Source: Tistrella bauzanensis
Lineage (GTDB): Bacteria; Pseudomonadota; Alphaproteobacteria; Tistrellales; Tistrellaceae
Reading direction: 5' to 3'
Length of the DNA stretch: 64,000 nucleotides
Assembly: GCF_014636235.1 (NCBI RefSeq)
Contig: NZ_BMDZ01000015.1
Location: 26,408-90,407 of the forward strand
Shown here: positions 1-18,223 of the stretch, piece after piece
Layout of the letters: each line of letters opens with the position of its first letter
How positions within the stretch are numbered: position 1 is the first letter of the stretch
The notes under the pieces: model-generated
Told to the model about the DNA's origin: nothing
Databases searched by the model: none
The model's input: the letters and a program-made list of their open reading frames with translations, nothing else
Program-made: the position numbers and the translations under genes

Positions 1-10434
<10,434 letters not shown>

Positions 10435-10501
10435 ATGCCTGTGCTCCAGCCGTCTGTCGCAGTGCCGTGGAAGAGGTGCCGAGAGGAGATGCCGGCGCAG
10501 A

Positions 10502-12019
10502 TCAGCCGCGCGCGCCAAGCCGAAGCCCGGCCACCAGCGGCTCGATCCAGTCCTCGGGGATGATCGGCTGGTGATAGACGCATTCATCCGACAGGATCGA
10601 CGAGCCATGCAGCCGGCCCATGGGCACCAGCACCATCTCGCCGGGCGCCAGTTCCAGCGACATGCCCAGATTGCCCCAGAACACCATGTCGCCGGTCTCC
10701 ACCGCGACCAGCCGGTGATCGTCGTGGACATGGGTGGTGGAGCACATCTCGCGCGGCTCCACGAAGGTCTCGCGGTCGATATCCGGGCATTCGGCCTGAA
10801 TGCGGCGGTCGATCATGCCGGCGATGTCGCGATAGCGGTCGATCGATGACAGCCATTGCAACTGTTCCGACAGATCGCGCTCCGCCGCCATCCGCATGGC
10901 CGATGCCGCGGCCAGCCCCTGGCCGATGCGGGCCAGACCCGCCTGACCGAAACGGGCCTCGGCAACCTCCTGCGCCCGCGCGAAACGCCGCCCCAGATCC
11001 TCGATCGCCGCCGCCGGGGTCAGGTTGTGGCCGGCAAGGCCGCCACCGCCACCCACGCCGCCCGCCATCGCTCCGGCATCGATCCCCAGCCCCTCGGCCG
11101 CCTGCGCCAGCAGGCAGCCGAACGAGATCCACTCGGCCTCGGCCGCGAAGGCGGCCCCCCACAAGGCCAGCGCACGATCGGGCCTTGCTGCCAGCGCATG
11201 CAGCAGGTTGCAACTGCCAAGACTGGTCGACAGATAGAACTGCCAATAGGAATGCGGCTTCAGGTCGACGTCGCAATGCCGGGCCAGCCGGGCGATCAGC
11301 CGGTCATCCACGGCATCGAGCACCAGCTTCGGCGCGCCATCGGCACCCAGCGGCTGAAAGAAGCCCGCGGCCCCGGCCCGCGCCAGGGCGGCACGGCGGG
11401 TTTCGGCCAGGCTCCATTTCTGGATCAGGATGAAGCGCAGCCCCTGTTCCAGAAAATCCTTGGCGCGCAGATGGCCGGCCACCAGCCCCCAGAATCCCGC
11501 CTCGCGGTTCAGGATGTCGCGCAGCAGATCGGCCTGCTCTCCGGCATCGACCGGCGCCGGCGCATCCGACACGTGATCGAAGACGAAATCTTCCAGAAAC
11601 GGCCGGATGCGCGCACCCATGGTCCGGCTCTCCGCGCCATAGAAGCGCTCGAAATCGGCCAGGGCGTCCGGGCTGCCGTCACGCGGCAGGCGGCAGATAT
11701 CCATCTCGTTGATCGACAGCAGCAGCCGCTGGGCCGCCAGCGACGGCAGCAGCGTCACCGTCTCAGGCGTCACGGCATCGTCGAAGCGGATGAAGGACAG
11801 ATCCTCGGGCCGCGCCGGACGGCGATAGAAATCCTCGTCCAGCACCAGTTCGTCGACCATGGCGCTGCGATAGGGATGCAGATCGGCGAAGCTGGCGACC
11901 AGATCGCGCATCGCATCCTGCTGGCCCCGATGGCGGGCGAAGCTGAACAATCGCGGCGTGCTGTCGGTCATGGGGTTGGCAGCGGAAGGGCTGGCGGCGC
12001 GGGTGGCGGTATCGGACAT
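10502..12019 (-). CDS. SznF/GrbD-like protein: helical heme-oxygenase-like region plus C-terminal cupin
   Basis: This 505-residue protein has a helical central part (about 75-360, with HSYWQFY at 256 and EAEW at 294) that resembles heme-oxygenase-like di-iron proteins. Its C-terminal cupin (about 415-495) has a complete metal triad: His430 and His432 (THVHDDH) and His471 (GRLHGSS). Two-domain proteins of this length include SznF, which N-oxygenates and rearranges methylarginine to an N-nitroso product. GrbD-type relatives go with the diazeniumdiolate amino acid graminine. I could not find the HxxxDxxH di-iron motif expected after the EAEW helix, so the helical domain may be inactive while the cupin still makes the N-N bond. 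It lies 67 bases upstream of the NRPS on the same strand, so probably in one operon. Family assignment is by eye; the exact reaction is inferred. Confidence 0.72.
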   Translation of the reverse strand: MSDTATRAASPSAANPMTDSTPRLFSFARHRGQQDAMRDLVASFADLHPYRSAMVDELVLDEDFYRRPARPEDLSFIRFDDAVTPETVTLLPSLAAQRLLLSINEMDICRLPRDGSPDALADFERFYGAESRTMGARIRPFLEDFVFDHVSDAPAPVDAGEQADLLRDILNREAGFWGLVAGHLRAKDFLEQGLRFILIQKWSLAETRRAALARAGAAGFFQPLGADGAPKLVLDAVDDRLIARLARHCDVDLKPHSYWQFYLSTSLGSCNLLHALAARPDRALALWGAAFAAEAEWISFGCLLAQAAEGLGIDAGAMAGGVGGGGGLAGHNLTPAAAIEDLGRRFARAQEVAEARFGQAGLARIGQGLAAASAMRMAAERDLSEQLQWLSSIDRYRDIAGMIDRRIQAECPDIDRETFVEPREMCSTTHVHDDHRLVAVETGDMVFWGNLGMSLELAPGEMVLVPMGRLHGSSILSDECVYHQPIIPEDWIEPLVAGLRLGARG

Positions 12020-12157
12020 GTCGTCGGGTTTCCCATATAGGCGCGGAGGGCTGGCGCGGAGGGATGGCGCCGCTCCTCGCCGATCGGTCTGATGGCTGGC
12101 TGCCTGATAGCTGGCTGGTCGGTGCGGTTGCGGTAGCCGGGCGCGCGGCGTGGCCGG

Positions 12158-13249
12158 TCAGCCGCCGGCCACACCATGCGGCCCGGGCATGCCATGAGGT
12201 TCAGCCATGCCATGCGGTTCCGCCATGGCGACCAGAATCCGCCGTGGGCCGCTGAACGGCGCACGGCCATGGCTGACCAGCATGTTGTCGAGCATCAGCA
12301 CATCGCCACGCGCCCAGGCGAAGCGCAGCATCTCGGCCTGATAGGCGCCGCGGATCTCGTCGAGCACCGCGTCTTCCAGCGGCGCGCCATCGCCGTAATA
12401 GACGTTGCGGGGCAGGTCTTCCTCGTCCACCACCGACAGCAGCGTCTCGCGCAGATCCGGATCCAGTGCCGAGACATGGAACAGATGCGCCTGATTGAAC
12501 CACACCGCCTCGCCGGTCTGCGGATGCACCGCTTCCGACTGGCAGATCTGGCGGGTGCGCAGCCGGTCGTCGTCGAGCCAGTCCCAGGCGATGCCCTGCG
12601 CGCGGCAGAAGCCCTCGACCGCGCGCCGGTCGCTGGTACCGAAAACCTGCGACCAGGGCAGGTCCAGCCCGCCGCCATAATTGCGGACATACATCAGCCC
12701 GCGGTCGGCGAAACGCCGCCGGATCGCCGGGTCGATGCGCGCCAGCACGGCGCGGCTGTCGGCGATCGGCGTCTCGCCGGCGGTCTCGGGTGCCACGTCG
12801 CAATAGAACCAGATCTTCATCGGCCAGCGCCGGGTATAGGACTGCTCGTTATGCTGAGGGATCCACTGATGCGCGGGATATTCGGTCGAGGAATAGACCC
12901 CACCCTCGATCCGGCTGCGCGGGGTGGAGCCGAATTCGTAATCGAGCAGCCCGTCGCCACCGCCACCGCCATCGGCAAAGCCGCGGGCAAGGGCGTGGAA
13001 GGCAGCGGCGCCCGCGACCGTGAAGCCGCGAAACAGCACCGCGCCGCAATCATCCAGATGCAGCGCCGCCAGATGGCGAAGCTGATCGGCATGGGCCTCT
13101 ATCGGCCGGGCGGAGATGGCATCGGCCGGTTGAACGGTGACCAGACGTGTGCCGGCCTGCTGGAACGCGCCAACGGTCAGGTCCGCGCCGGCCGGGGGGC
13201 CTCCGGAAGCGGTGACGATCAAGGGGATGACCCTTCGGCTTGAAGACAT
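12158..13249 (-). CDS. SyrP-like TauD/TfdA family Fe(II)/2-oxoglutarate hydroxylase
   Basis: This 363-residue protein is a non-heme Fe(II)/2-oxoglutarate dioxygenase of the SyrP-like branch, members of which hydroxylate the beta carbon of amino acids (often aspartate) on NRPS carrier proteins. The iron ligands are visible as His133 and Glu135 (PQHNEQSY) and His327 (LVSHGRAPF), with the 2-oxoglutarate arginine near 336-337. In a siderophore operon, beta-hydroxyaspartate would supply a bidentate iron ligand; that substrate is inferred. It lies 33 bases after mbtH and 138 bases before the SznF-like gene. The C-terminus ends in three imperfect six-residue repeats (AEPHGM type) that leave the dioxygenase fold and make a His-rich tail. 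No strong ribosome binding site was seen at the chosen ATG. Arginine hydroxylation is an alternative role. Confidence 0.85.
   Translation of the reverse strand: MSSSRRVIPLIVTASGGPPAGADLTVGAFQQAGTRLVTVQPADAISARPIEAHADQLRHLAALHLDDCGAVLFRGFTVAGAAAFHALARGFADGGGGGDGLLDYEFGSTPRSRIEGGVYSSTEYPAHQWIPQHNEQSYTRRWPMKIWFYCDVAPETAGETPIADSRAVLARIDPAIRRRFADRGLMYVRNYGGGLDLPWSQVFGTSDRRAVEGFCRAQGIAWDWLDDDRLRTRQICQSEAVHPQTGEAVWFNQAHLFHVSALDPDLRETLLSVVDEEDLPRNVYYGDGAPLEDAVLDEIRGAYQAEMLRFAWARGDVLMLDNMLVSHGRAPFSGPRRILVAMAEPHGMAEPHGMPGPHGVAGG
12173..12226 (-). repeat. 18-bp tandem repeat, three units, at 3' end of the hydroxylase gene
   Basis: Three consecutive 18-base units read on the minus strand encode MAEPHG, MAEPHG and MPGPHG just before the stop. 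Units 1 and 2 are nearly identical; unit 3 has diverged. It looks like recent replication-slippage growth of the coding end. Confidence 0.8.
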
Positions 13250-13282
13250 GTCAGGGGCGGTATGGCTGTCCGCGCGGTGCGA

Positions 13283-13501
13283 TCACGACGCGGCTTCGGC
13301 GCCATCCATGGCCCGGCGCAGGCTCAATGGCCGCATATCGGTCCAGACCTCGTCGATATAGGCGAGGCAGTCGGCCTTGGGCCCCTGCTTGCCCACCGTG
13401 CGCCACCCGGCCGGCACCGGCTTATAGGTCGGCCAGATCGAATACTGCTCCTCGTGGTTCACCACCACGTCGAACACCGTATTATCGTCGCCCCAGCTCA
13501 T
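13283..13501 (-). CDS. mbtH: MbtH-like NRPS chaperone
   Basis: This 72-residue protein is a textbook MbtH-like protein, a small partner that binds and activates NRPS adenylation domains. The diagnostic residues are present: [14 protein letters not shown], then [14 protein letters not shown]. The frame continues eight codons upstream to another ATG, but GGAG lies eight bases before the internal ATG at 13501 and the shorter protein matches the family length, so I chose the internal start. It is the first gene of the presumed biosynthetic transcription unit, followed on the same strand by the SyrP-like, SznF-like and NRPS genes. An iron-box-like dyad lies 28 to 48 bases upstream of its start. 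The adenylation domains in the downstream NRPS are its likely partners. Confidence 0.96.
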   Translation of the reverse strand: MSWGDDNTVFDVVVNHEEQYSIWPTYKPVPAGWRTVGKQGPKADCLAYIDEVWTDMRPLSLRRAMDGAEAAS

Positions 13502-13528
13502 GGGTAGATCTCCGTCCAGTTGCATGTA

Positions 13529-13549
13529 TGCAAACGATTCTCATTTGCA
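13529..13549. promoter_or_regulatory. Fur-box-like dyad upstream of mbtH
   Basis: TGCAAA and TTTGCA flank a nine-base centre. On the minus strand the core GAGAATCGTTTGC resembles Fur operators (AATGAGAATC type). Position in front of a siderophore operon supports iron repression. Not tested against a matrix. Confidence 0.55.
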
Positions 13550-13622
13550 GTCGTAGCTAGGACGGATGCGGTTCAGGAATTTTCAGGGCCGCGGCAGATT
13601 TTTCTGCAACTGGCAGTCAGAA

Positions 13623-14672
13623 TTAACCAACAATAAGCATGTAGGGCGTGATGGTGGTCACCTTGCCCCCATAGGGCGTCAGCGCGGTGCGCAGGGCCGA
13701 TACCGGGTTGCGCAGGTCATAGACGCCGGTCACGCGGCGGTCTTCAAGCGCCCGGTCGCGCACCACGATCATGCCGGGGTAATAGCGGCGGATCTGGTCG
13801 ATCACCTGGCCCAGCGGCATGTTTTCCACCACCAGCAGTCCATCGCGCCAGGCGGCGACCTGGGCCGGCGGCAGGCGATCTTCGGTGAAGCGGCCGGTGG
13901 CACGGTCGATCCGCAGCCGCCCGCCGGGGCCCAGCCGTGTCTCCCGCGGGGCCGCCGCCGGCACGGTGCCGTCATAGCGGACATGCACCGCGCCGCTTTC
14001 CACCCCCACGCTCAACATCGCCGGATCCAGCCCCACGCCGAAGGCGGTGCCGATATCGACCACGGTCATCGCGTCGCCGGTCACCGCGAACCGGCGGCTG
14101 CGATCCTCGGCAACGGTGAAGAAGGCATCGCCCTGCAAGACATCGACGCGCCTCTGGCTCTGGTCATAGGACACGGTGATCGCGCTGGCCGCGTTCAGGA
14201 TCACCACGGTGCCGTCCTCCAGCACCACTTCGCGGCGCTCCCCCGCGCCGGTGACATGATCGGCCCGCAGATGCAGCACGGCCTGCGGCAGCACCGCAAC
14301 CGCCAGAGAGGCCGCGATCGCAAGCGCGGTCGCGGCCGCGACGACGCGAACCCCGCGCCGCCGCCGCCGCGGCGGCGCCAGCACGGTCACGGATGCGGAC
14401 GGTGGCTCAACGGCCGCCGGCACCGGCTCCCCAGTCGCCGCTTGATGCCGGCCAGACGGCTCCGGTCGCGATGTCATGCCAGACACGGCACCGGTCAGAC
14501 GCCAGACGCGCACGGCCCGCGTCCAGGCACGGTCATGGGCGTCGCTGGCGGCGCGCCAGCCATCGAGGGCCACGCGCAGCCGGGCGTCGTCGGGGTCGGC
14601 CTGAATTTTCAGCAGCCAGTCCAGTGCTTCGTCCCACACCGGATCGGTCTTGTCGTCGGAATGCCCCGTCAT
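13623..14672 (-). CDS. FecR-family anti-sigma / signal transducer
   Basis: This 349-residue inner-membrane protein is of the FecR type, which holds an ECF sigma factor inactive until a TonB-dependent receptor reports bound ferric siderophore. The N-terminal DUF4880-like region (about 10-60, DEALDWLLKIQ and AHDRAWTRAVRVW) is cytoplasmic. After a basic stretch (RRRRRG) a hydrophobic segment of about 20 residues near 113-133 crosses the membrane. The periplasmic FecR domain follows (VVLEDGTVVILNAAS, VLQGDAFFTVA, FAVTGDAMTVVDIGTAF), and a receptor-contact region ends the protein (VVENMPLGQVIDQIRRYYPG). GAGGGGT directly precedes the ATG. The sigma gene lies upstream on the same strand. No receptor gene is in this window, so it should lie to the left, past the NRPS. 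Confidence 0.93.
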   Translation of the reverse strand: MTGHSDDKTDPVWDEALDWLLKIQADPDDARLRVALDGWRAASDAHDRAWTRAVRVWRLTGAVSGMTSRPEPSGRHQAATGEPVPAAVEPPSASVTVLAPPRRRRRGVRVVAAATALAIAASLAVAVLPQAVLHLRADHVTGAGERREVVLEDGTVVILNAASAITVSYDQSQRRVDVLQGDAFFTVAEDRSRRFAVTGDAMTVVDIGTAFGVGLDPAMLSVGVESGAVHVRYDGTVPAAAPRETRLGPGGRLRIDRATGRFTEDRLPPAQVAAWRDGLLVVENMPLGQVIDQIRRYYPGMIVVRDRALEDRRVTGVYDLRNPVSALRTALTPYGGKVTTITPYMLIVG

Positions 14673-14711
14673 ACCCCTCAGGCGTCCGGATCTGTCAGCC
14701 GCTCCGCGGCA

Positions 14712-14729
14712 CGGACCATGATTGGTCCG
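14712..14729. repeat. Short dyad between sigma-factor and fecR-like genes
   Basis: CGGACCA and TGGTCCG separated by TGAT form a perfect seven-base-arm hairpin in the 182-base gap. There is no T tract, so an attenuator or operator is as likely as a terminator. A run of six T at 14761-14766 stands further off. Confidence 0.4.
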
Positions 14730-14854
14730 CCCTACCCATTCAAGACGGGCCGGCCGCCTGTTTTTTCAGGCAATGTTCCAGCGGACGCAAGATTATTATG
14801 CGTGCCTGCAACGGCCTGTCATGCGTACACGCCACCGGCAGCCGGATCGGCCGG

Positions 14855-15400
14855 TCAATCCAGCGCGTCCAGCCTGGCCGCACAATGGGTCATCGCCTTC
14901 TTGACCATCTGGTGCACCAGGGTCACCGACACGCCCAGGCCGTCAGCCACATCCTGAAGCGAGCGGCCGCCCATGCGGTGCTGTTCAAAGGCGATGCGGG
15001 TCCGTTCGGGCAGGTCGGCCAGCGCCTCGGCCACCACCCGCAGCTCGTCGCGGTCGATCGCCTCCTGCTCCGGCGTCGGCGTGGCCGATGGCAGCGCGTG
15101 GAAGGCATCATCGCCCAGATCGGTGATCCGCCCCAAGGCCCGGTGGCGTTCCCAGTCCATCGCGATGTTGCGCACGATGCGGTACAGATAGGCCACCGGA
15201 TGCAGGATCGGCTTGCGGTCGGCGGGCAGGCTTGCGGTGCCCGCGAAGCGTAGATAGGCTTCCTGAACGACGTCCTCGGCCCAGGCACGGCTGCCCAGCA
15301 GCGGCGCTGCATAATCCACCAGCGCCGATCTGTGGGCCAGATAGACCTGAAGCTTCTGATCGGCATCGGTCACGGACGGGGTCGCCATTCTGCCGCTCAT
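14855..15400 (-). CDS. ECF sigma-70 factor, FecI type
   Basis: This is a sigma-70 factor of the extracytoplasmic-function group, about 181 residues from the chosen start. Region 2 is seen as YAAPLLGSRAWAEDVVQEAY with the following LYRIVRNIAMDWERHR. Region 4 is LPERTRIAFEQHRMGG followed by a helix-turn-helix (SLQDVADGLGVSVTLVHQMV). It pairs with the FecR-like gene downstream and should direct transcription of siderophore uptake or biosynthesis genes. The frame is open 36 codons further upstream to 15508, but that stretch overlaps an iron-box-like dyad and looks non-coding. ATG at 15400 or at 15388 is more likely; neither has a strong ribosome binding site. Confidence 0.9.
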   Translation of the reverse strand: MSGRMATPSVTDADQKLQVYLAHRSALVDYAAPLLGSRAWAEDVVQEAYLRFAGTASLPADRKPILHPVAYLYRIVRNIAMDWERHRALGRITDLGDDAFHALPSATPTPEQEAIDRDELRVVAEALADLPERTRIAFEQHRMGGRSLQDVADGLGVSVTLVHQMVKKAMTHCAARLDALD

Positions 15401-15437
15401 GGGTTGGAGTGCGGTGACGCCAGACACTGTGCCAGTA

Positions 15438-15466
15438 GATGCGTGCAACTGCAACTTACTCGCATC
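15438..15466. promoter_or_regulatory. Possible iron-box/promoter dyad upstream of ECF sigma gene
   Basis: GATGCG and CGCATC arms enclose a 17-base centre. Inside lies an imperfect 7-1-7 dyad (TGCAACT t ACTCGCA type, 15450-15464) resembling the Fur-like site before mbtH. It sits about 40-65 bases before the chosen sigma start. Weak evidence. Confidence 0.35.
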
Positions 15467-15527
15467 GTTTCCCAGTGATGGCGCCAAAATCACACAACCC
15501 GGACGCATCGACCCAAGGCAATCGGCC

Positions 15528-16502
15528 TCAGCGCCGGGGCATCATGGGCCATAGCAGGTTCAGGCTGCGGTCCGCAACCCGGATGCGTGTCGGCGTGGTC
15601 GCGATCGGGTCGCCATCGGCCTGCACCGACAGGCCGCGCGGTGCCAGAATCTCCACCGACCGCGCCGGCACAACACGCACATCGCCCAGCCGCGCCAGCC
15701 GGCCAAGGCCCAGGGCCACGCCATACCGGGCCAGATTGATCGCCCCGCCCCGCCCCAGCAGCACCACATTCATGCCCGGCCGGTTGATGTCGCCATCGGG
15801 CACGGCACGGAAGGCGCCACCATAGAACCGGCCATTGACCGCGATGGCGGCCACCGCCCGCGCGGGCTGCCCGTCGATCAGCAGATCGATCGGGGGAAAG
15901 CCATAGCGAAAAGCCTGCGCCAGCGTCGGTTGCAGATAGGCCAGCTTGCCCAGCCGCCATTTCATCTGCGGCCGGTCTGCCAGCGCCGCCACCACCGCCG
16001 CATCGAACCCCACCCCCACCATCAGCAAGGCATAGCCGCCGGCGGCAGCGATCGGCGTCACCGGCCTGACCTGTCCATACAGGATCGGTTCCGCCAGCGA
16101 TTGCGGATGGCGCGTCAGCCCCATCTCCAGGGCCAGAACATTGGCGGTGCCCACTGCCAGCACGCCCAGCGGCAGCGGCGAGGCGGCGGCGATCAAGCCG
16201 CTGGCGGCGGCATTGATGGTGCCGTCGCCCCCGGCCGCGACCACGATATCGGCGTCCTCAGGCCCGGTGCCGCCGGCAATCGCGCCGATCTCTTCCGGTG
16301 TGCGGGCCTCGGCGATCAGCAACTGGCAGCCATTCGCCCGCAGCAGTTCCAGGGTCGCGGTCAGCAACCGCCGGCCCGCTCCGGTTCCGGCCAGCGGGTT
16401 GGCGATGACCAGCAGCCGTGGTGGCCGGGGCAATCTGCCGCCGCCGTCCATCGCCGCACCCAGGCGAACGGTCTCTGTTCCGGTTCTCATCAATACCCGC
16501 AA
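15528..16502 (-). CDS. Diacylglycerol kinase-family lipid kinase (YegS/BmrU-like)
   Basis: This 324-residue protein has the DAGK catalytic fold. An ATP-binding start is seen as LLVIANPLAGTGAGRR (about 30-45), followed by the nucleotide loop AAGGDGTINAAASGL (about 91-105). The C-terminal lobe contains VGVGFDAAVVAAL and the substrate-side beta domain to the end. Family members phosphorylate diacylglycerol, sphingosine-like lipids or phosphatidylglycerol at the inner membrane face; the substrate here cannot be told from sequence. It stands alone on the minus strand, upstream of the siderophore sigma gene with only a short gap, but nothing links it functionally. The length is normal and no oddities were seen. 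Confidence 0.92.
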   Translation of the reverse strand: MRVLMRTGTETVRLGAAMDGGGRLPRPPRLLVIANPLAGTGAGRRLLTATLELLRANGCQLLIAEARTPEEIGAIAGGTGPEDADIVVAAGGDGTINAAASGLIAAASPLPLGVLAVGTANVLALEMGLTRHPQSLAEPILYGQVRPVTPIAAAGGYALLMVGVGFDAAVVAALADRPQMKWRLGKLAYLQPTLAQAFRYGFPPIDLLIDGQPARAVAAIAVNGRFYGGAFRAVPDGDINRPGMNVVLLGRGGAINLARYGVALGLGRLARLGDVRVVPARSVEILAPRGLSVQADGDPIATTPTRIRVADRSLNLLWPMMPRR

Positions 16503-16821
16503 TCCATGAACACGCTGGCTGGCGCCTGCGCCGCAGGCGGGCCGCCGGGCAGTCTTGCAGACATCCCGACACCACGCCAGTTACGTCCCCAAGACAGCGG
16601 CGGATGGCGATATGTGATAGATAATGACCGTTGACAGAACGCCACGGCCGACGCACTTTCCGCCCCATGTTGGATCATCGGTATTTTCACTGCGGCCTGA
16701 ACCGGTCCGGAAATCTCATCGCGGGCACCCTGCCCCGGATACAGTCCGTATAAGAGGCTGGGTCCGGGGTTCTTGACGTCGGCCGTCCGACCTGTCGGGC
16801 GCGCCAGCCCCCTGTCAGGTC
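16503..16821. other. Intergenic gap between divergent lipid kinase and pseudouridine synthase genes
   Basis: About 320 bases should hold both promoters. A GC hairpin CGCCTGC-GCC-GCAGGCG lies at 16523-16539 without a T tract. No small gene or RNA was recognised. Confidence 0.5.
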
Positions 16822-17649
16822 ATGCCGCCGCCGCCCCGCCCACGGGCTCCGCCGCCGCCGCATGCAGCGCCCCCGGATACTGCCCCCATGCCCATGCCCC
16901 GTCAGACGCCAGCGGTCTCGCCCGATCTGGCCAGCCTGCCGCGCGCCTTGTCGAAACTCGGCTATTGTTCCCGCACCGAAGCCGCGGCCCTGATCGCGGC
17001 CGGGCGGGTCACCGTCGATGGCCGGCCCGCACGCGGCCTCACCCAGCGTGTCGATCTTGCAAACAGCGTTCTGCAGGTCGATGGCCAGCAGGTCGTGCCC
17101 GCAGGACCGGTCTATCTGATGCTCAACAAGCCGCGCGGGCTGATCACCACCCGCAGCGATCCCGGCCAGCGCGGCACGGTCCATGACTGTCTGGCCGGGC
17201 TCGATCTGCCCTTCATCTCGGCGGTGGGCCGGCTCGACCGGGCCAGCGAAGGCCTGTTGCTGATGACCAACGACACGCTGTGGGCGGAACGCCTGCTCAA
17301 CCCGGCCTCGAACGTCGCCAAGACCTATCACGTCAAGATCGACCGCCCGGCCGACGGCAACCTGTTGCGGGCGCTGGAACAGGGCATCGACGGCCCCGAA
17401 GGCTGGCTTGCCGCCCGGTCGGCCCGTCTGCTGCGCTGTGGCCGCCGGTCGTCCTGGCTGGAAATCGTGTTGACGGAAGGCCGCAACCGCCAGATCCGCC
17501 GCCTGCTGTCAGCGCGTGAGGCCGGTGTGCTGCGGCTGGTGCGGGTGGCCGTGGGCGGGGTGGCGCTGGGCGATCTGCCCAAGGCGGCGGTGCGGCCGCT
17601 GACCGATGACGAATGGTGCCGGCTGACCTGGCTGGAGCCGACCCGGTGA
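16822..17649 (+). CDS. RsuA/RluB/RluE/RluF-family pseudouridine synthase
   Basis: This 275-residue protein isomerises uridine to pseudouridine in rRNA. An S4 RNA-binding domain comes first (about 33-80, SKLGYCSRTEAAALIAAGRV). The catalytic domain follows with VYLMLNKPRGLITT, the catalytic aspartate in GRLDRASEGLLL (about 137-148) and the family signature GRNRQIRRLLSA near 225-236. Which rRNA site it modifies cannot be read from sequence. The first 22 codons are Pro/Ala-rich and may be untranslated, since a second ATG at 16888 is equally plausible; neither start has a clear ribosome binding site. Its stop overlaps the GTG start of the downstream HxlR gene, so the two are probably co-translated. 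Confidence 0.94.
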   Translation: MPPPPRPRAPPPPHAAPPDTAPMPMPRQTPAVSPDLASLPRALSKLGYCSRTEAAALIAAGRVTVDGRPARGLTQRVDLANSVLQVDGQQVVPAGPVYLMLNKPRGLITTRSDPGQRGTVHDCLAGLDLPFISAVGRLDRASEGLLLMTNDTLWAERLLNPASNVAKTYHVKIDRPADGNLLRALEQGIDGPEGWLAARSARLLRCGRRSSWLEIVLTEGRNRQIRRLLSAREAGVLRLVRVAVGGVALGDLPKAAVRPLTDDEWCRLTWLEPTR

Positions 17650-17699
17650 CCGACATGGACATGGTGACTGACATGGACACAGTGACCGGCGCGGACACG
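17646..17699 (+). repeat. 18-bp tandem repeat, three units, across the rsu-like stop and HxlR start
   Basis: Units start at 17646, 17664 and 17682, each opening with GTGAC and encoding VTDMDM, VTDMDT and VTGADT in the HxlR frame. The first unit contains the stop of the upstream gene and the presumed GTG start. Confidence 0.8.
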
Positions 17700-18152
17700 G
17701 CCGCACCGCCCCGCTTGCCGGAGGATGACGGCGCTGTCATCGTCGACCCCATGATGCCCGCGATCAATGGGACCACTGCCATGCCGCGCCAGACCAGCCG
17801 CACCAGCCGCCAGCCGCCGGCACCCGCCATGCCCGCCGGCCCCGACGACGCGCCGCCGGTCATCGCTCTGCTTGACATGCTGGGCCGGCGGTGGATGCTG
17901 CGGGTGCTGTGGGCCCTGCGCGCCGGGGCACTCACCTTCCGCGATCTTCAAGAGACCTGCGATGGCATGTCGCCCAGCGTGCTGTCCCGACGGCTGGCCG
18001 AGCTGCGCGAGATGGGGCTGATCGAGCCGCCGGGCAGCGGGGACGGCTATCGGTTGACCTCACCCGGCCAGGAACTGGTGGCGGTTCTGACGCCGGTCTC
18101 GTTCTGGGCAGAGCGCTGGCGGCGCGAGATCAAGGGCAGGGATGTGTCATAA
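17646..18152 (+). CDS. HxlR-family winged-helix transcriptional regulator
   Basis: This protein of 168 residues has a disordered N-terminal part (about 1-70), which includes the repeated VTDMDM units and a Pro/Ser/Thr-rich linker. An HxlR winged-helix domain follows (about 75-165: LDMLGRRWMLRVLWAL, LTFRDLQETCDGMSPSVLSRRLAELREMGLI, YRLTSPGQELVAVL). HxlR proteins usually bind as dimers near their own gene. I chose GTG at 17646 because it overlaps the preceding stop (GTGA) and begins the tandem repeat; later ATG codons at 17655 and 17661 are possible. The typical family length is 110-130, so the N-terminal extension is unusual. A long AT-rich dyad lies just after its stop and might be a binding site or a terminator. 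Confidence 0.88.
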   Translation: MTDMDMVTDMDTVTGADTAAPPRLPEDDGAVIVDPMMPAINGTTAMPRQTSRTSRQPPAPAMPAGPDDAPPVIALLDMLGRRWMLRVLWALRAGALTFRDLQETCDGMSPSVLSRRLAELREMGLIEPPGSGDGYRLTSPGQELVAVLTPVSFWAERWRREIKGRDVS

Positions 18153-18170
18153 CCGCTTATTTTTACATAA

Positions 18171-18210
18171 ACTTCTAAATTGGTAGCGCATTTGCTACCA
18201 TTTTAGAAGT
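18171..18210. repeat. AT-rich 17-bp inverted repeat between convergent genes
   Basis: Arms 18171-18187 and 18194-18210 match at 16 of 17 positions around the loop GCATTT (right arm GCTACCATTTTAGAAGT). It lies in the 71-base gap between the HxlR and enoyl-CoA hydratase stops. It could act as a bidirectional terminator, though the T-rich tail is weak, or as a regulator site. Its low GC stands out from the surroundings. Confidence 0.6.
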
Positions 18211-18223
18211 GATTATACGGCGG

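Noticed and set aside
14673-14854. Possible TonB-receptor or small gene between sigma and FecR genes
   Set aside because: No coding frame of use; only a short dyad and a T run are present.
16503-16821. Possible tRNA or small RNA gene
   Set aside because: No cloverleaf could be drawn and the only hairpin lacks a terminator tail.
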